Assembly (NCBI GenBank): GCA_910589665.1 | Contig: CAJUTR010000001.1 | Span: 18,866 to 82,865 of the forward strand | Reading direction: 5' to 3' | Source of the DNA: an uncultured Eubacterium sp. | Lineage (GTDB): Bacteria > Bacillota > Clostridia > Lachnospirales > Lachnospiraceae | Length of the DNA stretch: 64,000 nucleotides | In this document: positions 42,056 to 50,419 of the stretch, one piece after another | Layout: every line of letters begins with the position of its first letter | Numbering within the stretch: position 1 is the stretch's first letter | Position numbers and translations under genes: made by a program | The notes under the pieces: model-generated | The model's database searches: none | Told to the model about the DNA's origin: nothing | Seen by the model: only the letters and a program-made list of their open reading frames with translations

Positions 42056-42658
42056 ATGAACCCATCGAGAATCGAAAAGGCGATTGACGAGATTTACGAA
42101 TATGTGGAGAACTGTAAGCCGTCGAAGCTGTATCCAAATAAAGTTACGGTTTCAAAGGACGAGCTTTATGATCTGTTGGACGCGCTCCGCATGTGCGCAC
42201 CGGAAGAAATCAAGAGATACCAGAAGATTATCAACAACCGGGAAGAGATTCTTGGACAGGCACAGGAGCAGGCACAGCAGATCATGAGTCAGGCGCAGGC
42301 ACAGACGAAACAGCTTCTCGACCAGAGCGAACTGGTGCAGACGGCGTATGTCCAGGCGGAACAGATCTTGAAAGAGGCCGAAACGCAGGCACAGCAGATT
42401 CTGAATCAGGCGGTGGGCGAGGGAAATCAGGTCCGTACGGACGCCTTGTACTATACGAGCGATCTTCTCGGAGAGGCGGGCAGGAATATTGAGCTTTCGC
42501 TAAAAGAAATCGAGAGTAAGTCTTCCCTGTTGATCAATGTTTTGAAGAAAGATATCGAGACCATTAAAAATAACCGCTCGGAGCTGCAAGACCAGATTAC
42601 TGGAAAGATTCCGGACGAGGATGAAGCGGCAAAAGCAGAGCAGGTGGAGGGACAATGA
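42056..42658 (+). CDS. Coiled-coil protein, ATP-synthase-subunit-B/H-like
   Basis: The 200-residue protein has an N-terminal globular part (IEKAIDEIYEYVENCKPSKL, then TVSKDELYDLLDALRM) and a long Ala/Gln-rich coiled coil (about 65-130) built from short repeats such as AQEQAQQIMSQAQAQTKQLL, then a second helical segment (about 140-185). Similar proteins in Clostridia are labelled ATPase or V-type ATPase subunit H, but that is based on coiled-coil resemblance. The DivIVA-like character suggests a cell-division or envelope scaffold (inference). It follows rsmD by 36 bases and converges with ylbJ. Confidence 0.7.
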   Translation: MNPSRIEKAIDEIYEYVENCKPSKLYPNKVTVSKDELYDLLDALRMCAPEEIKRYQKIINNREEILGQAQEQAQQIMSQAQAQTKQLLDQSELVQTAYVQAEQILKEAETQAQQILNQAVGEGNQVRTDALYYTSDLLGEAGRNIELSLKEIESKSSLLINVLKKDIETIKNNRSELQDQITGKIPDEDEAAKAEQVEGQ

Positions 42659-42666
42659 TGCAGCGG

Positions 42667-43539
42667 TCAAAAGAATAGAACGCCGAGCAGGAGACCAAAC
42701 AATCCTGCCAGCACTTTGATCATTACATAACGCGAGAAAGATAATCCTGTATTTTGCAGAACACTGTTTGTCTGGGCGGCTGCCGACAGTCCCCCAAACG
42801 CAGTGGCGGCGAGAGACAGGATTATTTTTGCGTGTCCGGAAAGAGGGGAGGCCGCGATCATCGCATCGCCGGTCGTAATCTCCAGTATGCCGCCAAGCAG
42901 CAGTTTTGCGTAATAGGGAATGACGGGAAGCTGATGCAGCAGTGCGGCGAAGATGGAAAAGAACATGATATAGCCGCCGATCTTGATAAGGAGAAGCGCG
43001 CTGGAGGCGATTTCTGAGTCAATCAGCCGCGAAAAGGACTTTGCTGACGGTGTTTCTGGTGCGGCAATAGCTGAAATGACAGGTGCCGACTGAGCGTGTC
43101 TGGTGTTTTTTGTAAATAGAAGAAAACAGAGGCTTCCGAGAAGGGAAGAAAGAAGCACGAGGGCATAAAAGAGGTATTGGCCGGAACCCATGCCAAGCAT
43201 ACTGCCGGCGACGAAAAAGATAACGAACATCGGGCTGGGGTTGTTCGTAAATCCGGCAAAAAACAAGGCTTTCTCCCGGGAGAGCACACCGTCTTTGTAC
43301 AATTCGCCCGCTACCTTTGCGCCGATCGGATAACCGGAGAGGATACCGGCGGCCAGCAATAGATACTGGCAGCGGCGCCCCGACATCGTGCGCCGGATCA
43401 AGGAGGTCAGTACGGAAAAGGGGAGGAGGGAGGGAACGAGGACGCCCGCCCATAAAAGAAGTCCGCTCTTACTTCCTTCGGCAGCGGTTTCCGGAAACAG
43501 GAGCAAAATAAAAAGAAATAGAAAACAAAGCAGGAGCAT
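42667..43539 (-). CDS. ylbJ: YlbJ-type sporulation integral membrane protein
   Basis: The 290-residue membrane protein has about eight hydrophobic helices and the nucleoside-recognition/YlbJ signatures LLLWAGVLVPSLLPFSVL, GYPIGAKVAGELY, GFTNNPSPMFV, LLLGGILEITTGD and a late AFGGLSAAAQT. In Bacillus subtilis ylbJ is a mother-cell sporulation gene. The GYP(I/V)G and FxNNPSP motifs distinguish this family from generic transporters. It is divergent from degV and convergent with the coiled-coil gene. Confidence 0.82.
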   Translation of the reverse strand: MLLLCFLFLFILLLFPETAAEGSKSGLLLWAGVLVPSLLPFSVLTSLIRRTMSGRRCQYLLLAAGILSGYPIGAKVAGELYKDGVLSREKALFFAGFTNNPSPMFVIFFVAGSMLGMGSGQYLFYALVLLSSLLGSLCFLLFTKNTRHAQSAPVISAIAAPETPSAKSFSRLIDSEIASSALLLIKIGGYIMFFSIFAALLHQLPVIPYYAKLLLGGILEITTGDAMIAASPLSGHAKIILSLAATAFGGLSAAAQTNSVLQNTGLSFSRYVMIKVLAGLFGLLLGVLFF

Positions 43540-43642
43540 GGTAATCCCCCATCGTACTTGTTTTTATAAATGGTATGAATAAATATGTGCCATTATGCAG
43601 ACGAATAAGGATAAAGAAATAATTGTCTGGAGGATGGATACC

Positions 43643-44503
43643 ATGAACGATACTTTTACGATCCTTACGGATTCCACTTCAAACCTGCCCCGTCCTTATA
43701 TCGAGAAATACGGGATCATCGTCCTGCCTCTTACGTATCTCGTAGATGACAGGGAATATCCGGGATATAGCGATGAGCCAGAGGACAGCTTTGGGCAGCT
43801 GTATGAGCATTTACGGAATGGGAAACCGATCACGACTTCTATGGTGAATAAGAGCATTGCTTATGAGGTCGCAAAGAGGGTTCTGGAGCAGGGGAAAGAT
43901 CTTTTATACATCGGCTTATCGTCCAAACTGAGCGGTACGTACTACGCGGTCGAGAGCGCGCTGAACACGCTGAAGGGAGAGTTTCCGGAACGAAAGATTT
44001 ACGCCGTTGACAGCTTATGTGTCGCGCTCGGTGAGGGAATGCTCGTCTATGAGGCGGTAAAGGGGAAAAAGCAGGACAAATGCCTGGCAGAGATCTACGA
44101 TTGGTGCAGCCGGTGCCGCTGGCAAGTCAATACAGTATTTACCGTGGATGATCTGAACCATCTCCGGCGCAGCGGGCGCGCTTCGTCCGCGATCGCGGTT
44201 GTCGGTACGGTGCTGAAGATCAAACTCATTCTCCGCATGAACAATGGCGGGATACTGAAACAGGAGACGAAAGTCCGGGGGCGGAAAAAGTCGCTGGACG
44301 AGATTGTAAAGCGGGTTTTACAGGGGATGGACCGAGAGCAGATGGTGTTTGTCAGCCACGGGGACTGCCCCGAAGACGCAAAATATGTAGCAGATGGCCT
44401 CTACCGCTCGGAAAAGGTGACTAAGGTGATCTTAAATACGCTGGATCCTGTCATCGGCATCCATACTGGGCCAGGTTCCATCGGGATCTTTTATATGGAG
44501 TGA
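43643..44503 (+). CDS. DegV family fatty-acid-binding protein
   Basis: The 286-residue protein has the DegV signatures: FTILTDSTSNLPRPYIEKYG at its start, PITTSMVN, YIGLSSKLSGTYYAVESAL, VFTVDDLNHLRRSGR and the C-terminal IGIHTGPGSIGIFY. Members bind fatty acids and act as the FakB component of fatty-acid kinase. No fakA-like gene is adjacent. The ATG at 43643 is nine bases after TGGAGG; the earlier ATG at 43634 touches the ribosome binding site. Confidence 0.9.
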   Translation: MNDTFTILTDSTSNLPRPYIEKYGIIVLPLTYLVDDREYPGYSDEPEDSFGQLYEHLRNGKPITTSMVNKSIAYEVAKRVLEQGKDLLYIGLSSKLSGTYYAVESALNTLKGEFPERKIYAVDSLCVALGEGMLVYEAVKGKKQDKCLAEIYDWCSRCRWQVNTVFTVDDLNHLRRSGRASSAIAVVGTVLKIKLILRMNNGGILKQETKVRGRKKSLDEIVKRVLQGMDREQMVFVSHGDCPEDAKYVADGLYRSEKVTKVILNTLDPVIGIHTGPGSIGIFYME

Positions 44504-44538
44504 TAGTTCTTATATGGTAAAGTTGCCATTTTTAGGGG

Positions 44539-44567
44539 TTGAAATTTAAAAGCCGCAGTTGTATAAT
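44539..44567 (+). promoter_or_regulatory. Sigma-A promoter of ackA
   Basis: TTGAAA and TATAAT are separated by 17 bases, 48 bases before the start codon. Confidence 0.82.
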
Positions 44568-44615
44568 ATGTTCGGGTGAATATTTAAACAAAAATCAGAA
44601 AGAAGGATATGTTCA

Positions 44616-45806
44616 ATGAAAGTATTGGTAATCAATTGCGGCAGTTCATCCCTGAAATACCAGTTGATTGACTCAGAGACGGAACAGGCTCTTGCCGTAG
44701 GCCTGTGTGAGCGGATTGGAATAGATGGAAGACTGAACCATACGCCGGCTGGCGGTGAGAAGGTCGTCATAGAAAAGGACATGCCCAACCACGAAGTTGC
44801 GGTCAAAATGGTACTGGAGGAATTGACAGATCCAGAAAACGGGGTGATAGGAAACCTCTCGGAAATCGATGCGATCGGCCACCGCGTTGTACACGGCGGA
44901 GAGAAATTTGCTTCGTCTGTTGTGATCAAGGACGATGTGATGGCAGCGATCGAGGAATGTAATCCATTGGCGCCGTTACATAATCCGGCCAACCTGATCG
45001 GCATCCGTGCCTGCCAGGCGATCATGCCCGGCGTGCCGAATATCGCAGTTTTTGATACGGCATTTCACCAGACGATGGAGCCGGTCGCTTTTATGTACGG
45101 ACTTCCTTATGAATGTTATGAAAAGTATAAAGTGCGCCGTTACGGATTTCACGGGACGAGCCACAGTTTCGTATCGGCCCGCGCGATCGAAGTTTTGGGA
45201 TTAGATCCAAAGAATTCGAAAGTGATCGTGTGCCATCTCGGCAATGGAGCAAGTATTTCTGCCGTGAGAAACGGAAAATCCGTGGATACTAGTATGGGTC
45301 TGACACCGCTCGAAGGGCTTGTGATGGGAACGCGCAGCGGAGATATCGACCCGGCGATCATCGAATATCTGGCACACAGCATGGGCAAAACGCTGGAGGA
45401 AATGATGACTCTGTTAAATAAAGAGTCGGGCGTATACGGTCTCTCTGGTGTATCCAGTGATTTCCGCGACTTGGAAGACGCCGCAGCGGATGGCAATGCG
45501 CGCGCGCAGATGGCGATGGATGTATTCGGCTATCGTGTCGCAAAATACATCGGAGCATATACCGCAGCGATGAACGGTGTGGATGCCATTATTTTTACCG
45601 CCGGACTCGGCGAGAACAACCATGTGATGCGGGAATATATCTGCAGCTACCTCGGTTATCTCGGTGTGGAGATCGATAAGAAGGAAAATGCAGTACGAAG
45701 TGTGGAAAAGGTTGTATCGACGCCAGAAAGCAAGGTAAAGGTCATGGTCGTGCCGACGAATGAAGAGCTTGCGATCGCGAGGGAAACGGTAGCGCTTGTG
45801 CAGTAG
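44616..45806 (+). CDS. ackA: Acetate kinase
   Basis: The enzyme makes ATP and acetate from acetyl phosphate, the last step of acetate fermentation. The 396-residue protein has VLVINCGSSSLKYQLID at its start, GHRVVHGGEKF, the substrate-site FDTAFHQTM, RRYGFHGTSH, HLGNGASISA, GTRSGDIDP and FTAGLGENN. Length and motifs are complete. Phosphotransacetylase (pta) is not adjacent; the gene has its own promoter. Confidence 0.97.
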   Translation: MKVLVINCGSSSLKYQLIDSETEQALAVGLCERIGIDGRLNHTPAGGEKVVIEKDMPNHEVAVKMVLEELTDPENGVIGNLSEIDAIGHRVVHGGEKFASSVVIKDDVMAAIEECNPLAPLHNPANLIGIRACQAIMPGVPNIAVFDTAFHQTMEPVAFMYGLPYECYEKYKVRRYGFHGTSHSFVSARAIEVLGLDPKNSKVIVCHLGNGASISAVRNGKSVDTSMGLTPLEGLVMGTRSGDIDPAIIEYLAHSMGKTLEEMMTLLNKESGVYGLSGVSSDFRDLEDAAADGNARAQMAMDVFGYRVAKYIGAYTAAMNGVDAIIFTAGLGENNHVMREYICSYLGYLGVEIDKKENAVRSVEKVVSTPESKVKVMVVPTNEELAIARETVALVQ

Positions 45807-45836
45807 GCAAATGCAGTAGGCAAATAAAAAAACTTG

Positions 45837-45865
45837 TTGACAAAAGATGTCAGAATTGGTATAAT
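45837..45865 (+). promoter_or_regulatory. Consensus sigma-A promoter of rpmF
   Basis: TTGACA and TATAAT are both perfect and separated by 17 bases, as expected for a ribosomal protein gene. Confidence 0.92.
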
Positions 45866-45902
45866 GGCAGAAGTGTTTTGAGTTTTAAGGAGGTGTAATG
45901 AC

Positions 45903-46085
45903 ATGTCAATCTGTCCTAAGAATAAATCTTCGAAAGCGAGAAGAGACAAACGTAGAGCAAACTGGAAAATGACGGCGCCTACTTTGGTAAAGTGCAGTAA
46001 ATGCGGAGAATTGATGGTTCCGCACAGAGTTTGCAAAAGTTGTGGAAGCTACAACAAGAAAGAGATTCTTGCTAGCGCTGAGTAA
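45903..46085 (+). CDS. rpmF: 50S ribosomal protein L32
   Basis: The 60-residue basic protein has the L32 pattern: SICPKNKSSKARRDKRRANW followed by a four-Cys zinc ribbon (CSKCG and CKSCGSY). This is the zinc-binding form of L32. AAGGAGG lies upstream. The DUF177 (YceD) gene that often precedes rpmF is absent here. Confidence 0.97.
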   Translation: MSICPKNKSSKARRDKRRANWKMTAPTLVKCSKCGELMVPHRVCKSCGSYNKKEILASAE

Positions 46086-46152
46086 GCGGTAAGTTGCGCA
46101 AAATCGGAGATTTGTAAAAAAATTATGGTTTGAATGCGAATATGGCACTAGA

Positions 46153-46189
46153 AGTCAATATGTCTATGAAAATAGATGTATTGGCTTTT
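46153..46189 (+). terminator. Terminator after rpmF
   Basis: A 15-pair stem (AGTCAATATGTCTAT with ATAGATGTATTGGCT, including wobbles) has a GAAA loop and TTT after it. Confidence 0.75.
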
Positions 46190-46241
46190 CTGCGTATAAG
46201 AGTATTCATTTTTCTCGGTATTGTCAACGGAAAGGGGCGAA

Positions 46242-46553
46242 ATGGAGATTAAGGAGTACGAATATCGTTCGATTAAAAAGATAAGTAAAAAAGGAATTTG
46301 GTTTGACGATGGTTTCTTTTTAGATTTTGAAATTTGTAGGAAAAATTGGGCAAAAAACCATAACATTGTGCTTGATCAAACATATTGTGTTGCGGATAGG
46401 GATATAACGGCAGCGAGTCCTTACTTCGAATTCTATTTTGAGGATCATGTTATCATATACAGTTCTAAAACTATTTTTAATAGGCATAGGTATTTTCAAA
46501 ATTTAAGAGCTGCCATTGAGGAAATGGGTTATTCAACATATGATTTGAGTTGA
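46242..46553 (+). CDS. Small hypothetical protein, AT-rich gene
   Basis: The 103-residue protein (starting MEIKEYEYRSIKKISKKGIW) contains DDGFFLDFEICRKNWAKNH and FEFYFEDHVIIYSS. There are no membrane segments and I do not recognise a family. AAAGGGG precedes the ATG. It is clearly more AT-rich than the flanking rpmF and GGDEF genes and sits next to a broken gene, so recent acquisition is plausible. The short cytosolic single-domain look would fit an accessory or immunity-type protein, but nothing proves that. Confidence 0.6.
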   Translation: MEIKEYEYRSIKKISKKGIWFDDGFFLDFEICRKNWAKNHNIVLDQTYCVADRDITAASPYFEFYFEDHVIIYSSKTIFNRHRYFQNLRAAIEEMGYSTYDLS

Positions 46554-46580
46554 GATTTTTGAAAAAGGAGGTTATGTTAG

Positions 46581-47138
46581 TTGGTAAACTTTAGTAAGAA
46601 AAAAATTCTTTCTATTTTTGCGGTAAGTATTCTTTTGGTAGTGTTTACTATGTGCTTTGCTCCTTGGGGGATCGTTTATATTGGCACACTATTATTAGAA
46701 GAGCCAGCAAAACCAGAAATCGTGCGGGAAGAGTTTTCGTTCACGTTAATTTATGACAGTAATGGAGAAAGGAAAATGATCAAGGATACATAAATATGTG
46801 AGTTTGATGGAATTGGTGCAGATGAGGGAAGAGGGAAATACCGCAAGTGGAAAAGCAGATTGGCAAGTGGAAATAAAAATATAAAATTATGGGAGGGAAA
46901 AGGAAAGAAGGGAGCGAAACAGGAAATTTGTTATAATTGTGCGCCGCCAGGGTATTATATGGGAGATCCTGATTATGGGAATGGAAATAAGTCGAATTAT
47001 TCTGATATTATCTTGAAAAAGGAACTAAGTGATTCGATAGAGGAAATATTTATGAGCGAAAAGAAACTTTTACAAAAATACAACATCGAGATTATCAGTT
47101 GGGACTGTGAAGAACCAATAAAAAATGTGTTTGAGTAA
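46581..47138 (+). pseudogene. Membrane-anchored protein gene broken by an in-frame TAA
   Basis: The TTG start has AAAGGAGG nine bases upstream. The first 70 codons encode a signal/anchor helix (ILSIFAVSILLVVFTMCFAP) and EEFSFTLIYDSNGERKMIKD, ending at TAA (46791-46793). The same frame stays open for another 114 codons, beginning ICEFDGIGADEGRGKYRKW and containing YYMGDPDYGNG, up to 47138. The two halves read as one continuous protein: the TAA replaces a single residue between KDT and ICEFDG and could come from a Tyr codon by one substitution. It may be a pseudogene, a sequencing error or a readthrough case. The downstream part also has an internal ATG-less context, so independent translation is doubtful. 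Confidence 0.7.
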
Positions 47139-47254
47139 GAGGAGAGTAGGATCATAAGTGGTTGATTTCTCTATCCTATTGTGATACCATAAAGACGGGA
47201 AAGTTTGACACACGGGGGAAACGTAAAAAAGGGATAAAGCCGGGGGATGGATGA

Positions 47255-48553
47255 ATGAAAAAAGAATTAATGAACGCAGCGTTTAGAACAATACTGGATG
47301 ATGCGACGGATATGATTTTTTTAAAGGATGTCAATCTAGTGTATCAGGCGGTTTCCGCGTCATTTGTAGAGATGGTTGGCAAGTCGTCGGAAGAAGAAGT
47401 CATAGGACATACAGATGCAGAAGTTTATGAGGACAAAAATCTCTGCCGACGGTATGAAGCGGATGAAAGTCGTCTTCTGTCCGAAAAGAAAGATATGCGG
47501 GGATATATCGAGCCTATTAGGGATGATAATGGACAGGCAAGATACGGTTCGACGTCCAAATATCTGCTTCGTGATGAGGAAAACCAGGTCATCGGGATAT
47601 TGGGAATTGTGAAGGACATTACGAGAGAATATCGTGCGCGTCAGCGTTATCAGCAGGAATTTAGATATTTATTTGAACTGCCGGAAGATACGTATGCCGT
47701 CTGCTATATTGATGTAGATGATTGGCGTATCATCAAGCAGAGGCGGCAGCATATAGGGGAAGGTACTCTTCAGGAATGCCAGACTGTGGAAGAAATCTGT
47801 AGTTACGCGGTAGAATCGATCGTGGATGATCGTTGCGAGGGTGTAAGATTTTATCAAAATTTTACGCCAGATAATCTATGGAATTTATACGCCAGCGGAA
47901 GGAACAGCGTGTCCTTTGAATACGAACGGAGGCTGTCGGACGGTTCGTCCAGATGGGTGCACAATGAGGCACATTTCCTCACGGATGTGGACAGTGACCA
48001 TTTGTGCGTAATGCTTTCGGTTAAGGACATCAATGCGAACAAGCAGGAGGAACAGAAATTATATGAGGCCGTAACCTTAGATGAGATGACAAAGGTACTA
48101 AATCGCGCAACGGCAATGAAAAATATCAAGCAGATCCTTTATAATGAAAATGACAAACTTCATGTGTTATTTATGCTTGATGTTGATAATTTCAAAGGCA
48201 TAAATGATAAATTCGGTCATCAGGCAGGAGATGAATTTCTGATCAAACTGGCAGGAGAATTGAAGAAAGCGTTCCGTGAGAATGATGTCGTGGGCAGAAT
48301 AGGCGGTGACGAGTTCTTTATTTTCCTGCGAAACGTAGTGGAAATGAACCTGATCGAGAAAAAGGCTAAGGACATACTGGACATTGTGTCCAAAGCAGGG
48401 GAAGCCTATTCGGAAGCGGAATCAAGTGGAAGTATAGGAATCGCCTTATATCCGGGGGATGGGAGAACGGTGGAGGAATTGTACACCAAGGCGGATGAGG
48501 CGTTGTATGTGGCGAAGAGAGGCGGCAAGAATCAATTTGTTTTTGCCAAATAG
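47255..48553 (+). CDS. PAS-GGDEF diguanylate cyclase
   Basis: The 432-residue protein has an N-terminal PAS domain (about 8-130; DMIFLKDVNLVYQAVSASFV, ILGIVKDITREY) and a second PAS-like/PAC region (about 140-265; EYERRLSDGSSRWVHNEA). A complete GGDEF domain follows (about 270-432): FMLDVDNFKGINDKFGHQAGD, RIGGDEFFIFL and the late ADEALYVAKRGGKN. The active site GGDEF is intact and an RxxD inhibitory site (REND) lies five residues before it, so c-di-GMP synthesis with product inhibition is expected. No transmembrane helix is visible, so it is a cytosolic sensor. Confidence 0.93.
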   Translation: MKKELMNAAFRTILDDATDMIFLKDVNLVYQAVSASFVEMVGKSSEEEVIGHTDAEVYEDKNLCRRYEADESRLLSEKKDMRGYIEPIRDDNGQARYGSTSKYLLRDEENQVIGILGIVKDITREYRARQRYQQEFRYLFELPEDTYAVCYIDVDDWRIIKQRRQHIGEGTLQECQTVEEICSYAVESIVDDRCEGVRFYQNFTPDNLWNLYASGRNSVSFEYERRLSDGSSRWVHNEAHFLTDVDSDHLCVMLSVKDINANKQEEQKLYEAVTLDEMTKVLNRATAMKNIKQILYNENDKLHVLFMLDVDNFKGINDKFGHQAGDEFLIKLAGELKKAFRENDVVGRIGGDEFFIFLRNVVEMNLIEKKAKDILDIVSKAGEAYSEAESSGSIGIALYPGDGRTVEELYTKADEALYVAKRGGKNQFVFAK

Positions 48554-48591
48554 TCTGGCAGGATTTTCGTGGAATTTCAACGCTTTTTCCA

Positions 48592-48620
48592 TTGCCTTTT
48601 TCTTTAAAAATAGATATACT
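48592..48620 (+). promoter_or_regulatory. Promoter of the GH43 gene
   Basis: TTGCCT and TATACT are separated by 17 bases, 37 bases before the start codon. Confidence 0.65.
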
Positions 48621-48657
48621 GAAAGAAGAATATATCAGAATGGAGGGTACATACCAT

Positions 48658-50313
48658 ATGAAACAATTAAAAAACCCGGTTCTGCCCGGTTTCAATGCAG
48701 ACCCGTCGATCATCCGCGTCGATGACACGTATTATATCGCGAATTCCACGTTTGAGTGGTTTCCGGGCGTAAGACTCCACGAATCGAAAGACATGATACA
48801 CTGGAACCTTCTTCCGTCGCCTCTTTCTACCACGACGTTACTCGATATGAAAGGGAATCCGTCTTCCGGCGGTATCTGGGCGCCAGATCTGTCTTATGCG
48901 GATGGGAAATTCTGGCTCGTCTACACCGATGTTAAGGTGACAGAGGGTACGTTTAAGGACATGGTAAACTATGTGACAACGGCTAAAGACATATGCGGGC
49001 CGTGGTCGGATCCGATCCGGATCAACGGCGTCGGATTTGATGCCTCTTTGTTCCACGATGAGGATGGACGCAAATATCTGGTACAGCAGACATGGGATCA
49101 CCGGGAATATCACCATGCGTTCCGCGGCATTACGCTGACCGAATTTGATACGGAGACGATGAAATTAAAACCGGAAACAGCGCGAAACATTTACAACGGT
49201 ACGGATGTGAAACTCGTGGAAGGGCCTCATCTGTATAAAATAAATGGATACTATTATCTGTTTGCCGCACAGGGCGGTACGGTCTATACACACCAGGAGG
49301 TTGTCGCGCGCTCTCGGACGCTGGACGAGCTTAGTTTCGAGACAGAGCCAGACGGGCCGTTTATCACGAATTTTGATACGCCGTATCTCGGCATACAGAA
49401 ACAGGGGCATGGCGCGCTTGTGGAAACGCCGGGTGGGGAATGGTATTACGCCAGCCTCTGCGGGCGTCCGTGGACACATGAAAACGAGTCGTGCATCGAC
49501 CCTCGCGGGTACTGTACGCTCGGACGCGAGACGGCGATCCAGAAAGTGTACTGGGATGAAGACGGCTGGCCGCGGATCGAGGGAGGCCACGGCGGAAGCG
49601 TGTATGTGGATGCTCCGGCAGACGGGATCGAAACGGACGCCCCGGCTGACCATTCGCTCCATGATGATTTTGAAGCGGCAAAACTCCATGACGAGTGGAA
49701 TACGCTGCGGGTTCCGTTTTCCGACGAAATGGGAACGGTCGGCGGCGGGAAACTCGTTTTGCGCGGGCAGGGTTCACTCTGTAATACGCACGAGCTGTCG
49801 CTCGTAGCCAAGCGCTGGCAGGCGTTCTATTTTGACGCGTCCGTAAAGGTGAGTTACGAGCCGTATTCGTATCAGCAGATGGCGGGCCTTACAAACTATT
49901 ACAACGATAAACACTGGTCCTTTGCCTTTGTGACATGGAATGAAAAACATGGCCGCGTGATCGAGGTCGGCGAGTGTAACCGTGGGAATTACACCTCGTT
50001 TCTTCGTGACGACGCCATCCCGGTACCGGAAGGCGCGGATGTGTGGTTCCGCACGAAAGTGAGGAAGGAAAGCTATACTTACGAATACTCGTTTGACGGG
50101 ACGAACTATAAGGAAATACCGGTGGTGTTCGATGCGGCCGTTCTCTCAGATGATTATGTGCTGCAAAGCTATGGCGGATTTTTCACCGGTGCTTTTGTGG
50201 GAATGGCGTGCGTGGATTATGCGTATTATGACACGCAGGCGGAATTTAGCAGCTTTTACTACAAAGAACTCGGAGATGTCATAACGGATGACGGGACATT
50301 TGCCTGGGAGTAA
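48658..50313 (+). CDS. Glycoside hydrolase family 43, probable beta-xylosidase/arabinofuranosidase
   Basis: The 551-residue protein has an N-terminal five-bladed beta-propeller GH43 domain (about 1-310) with the expected acids: Asp in FNADPSI, Asp in IWAPDLSY or FDASLF, and Glu in LVEGPHLYK. A C-terminal beta-sandwich (about 330-545), with QMAGLTNYYNDKHW and QSYGGFFTGAFVGM, is the accessory domain typical of XynB-type GH43 xylosidases. No signal peptide is present, so it acts on imported oligosaccharides. Start set by TGGAGGG 10 bases upstream. No transporter or regulator of a xylan locus is adjacent. A 7-bp hairpin without T-tract lies 56 bases after the stop. Confidence 0.92.
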   Translation: MKQLKNPVLPGFNADPSIIRVDDTYYIANSTFEWFPGVRLHESKDMIHWNLLPSPLSTTTLLDMKGNPSSGGIWAPDLSYADGKFWLVYTDVKVTEGTFKDMVNYVTTAKDICGPWSDPIRINGVGFDASLFHDEDGRKYLVQQTWDHREYHHAFRGITLTEFDTETMKLKPETARNIYNGTDVKLVEGPHLYKINGYYYLFAAQGGTVYTHQEVVARSRTLDELSFETEPDGPFITNFDTPYLGIQKQGHGALVETPGGEWYYASLCGRPWTHENESCIDPRGYCTLGRETAIQKVYWDEDGWPRIEGGHGGSVYVDAPADGIETDAPADHSLHDDFEAAKLHDEWNTLRVPFSDEMGTVGGGKLVLRGQGSLCNTHELSLVAKRWQAFYFDASVKVSYEPYSYQQMAGLTNYYNDKHWSFAFVTWNEKHGRVIEVGECNRGNYTSFLRDDAIPVPEGADVWFRTKVRKESYTYEYSFDGTNYKEIPVVFDAAVLSDDYVLQSYGGFFTGAFVGMACVDYAYYDTQAEFSSFYYKELGDVITDDGTFAWE

Positions 50314-50419
50314 AAATTCTGGACAAATATTGATTTGATCAAAGAATGAAATAAGAGAATGTTAGATAAAGGGTGCATGGGCTATCAAAAGGCACCCTAT
50401 ATTCATAAAGGAGTCGAAC

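Noticed and set aside
50370..50398. Hairpin AGGGTGC...GCACCCT before the Ter locus as a terminator
   Set aside because: The stem is seven pairs and the downstream bases are not T-rich; it could be a leader structure, but the evidence is too weak to list.
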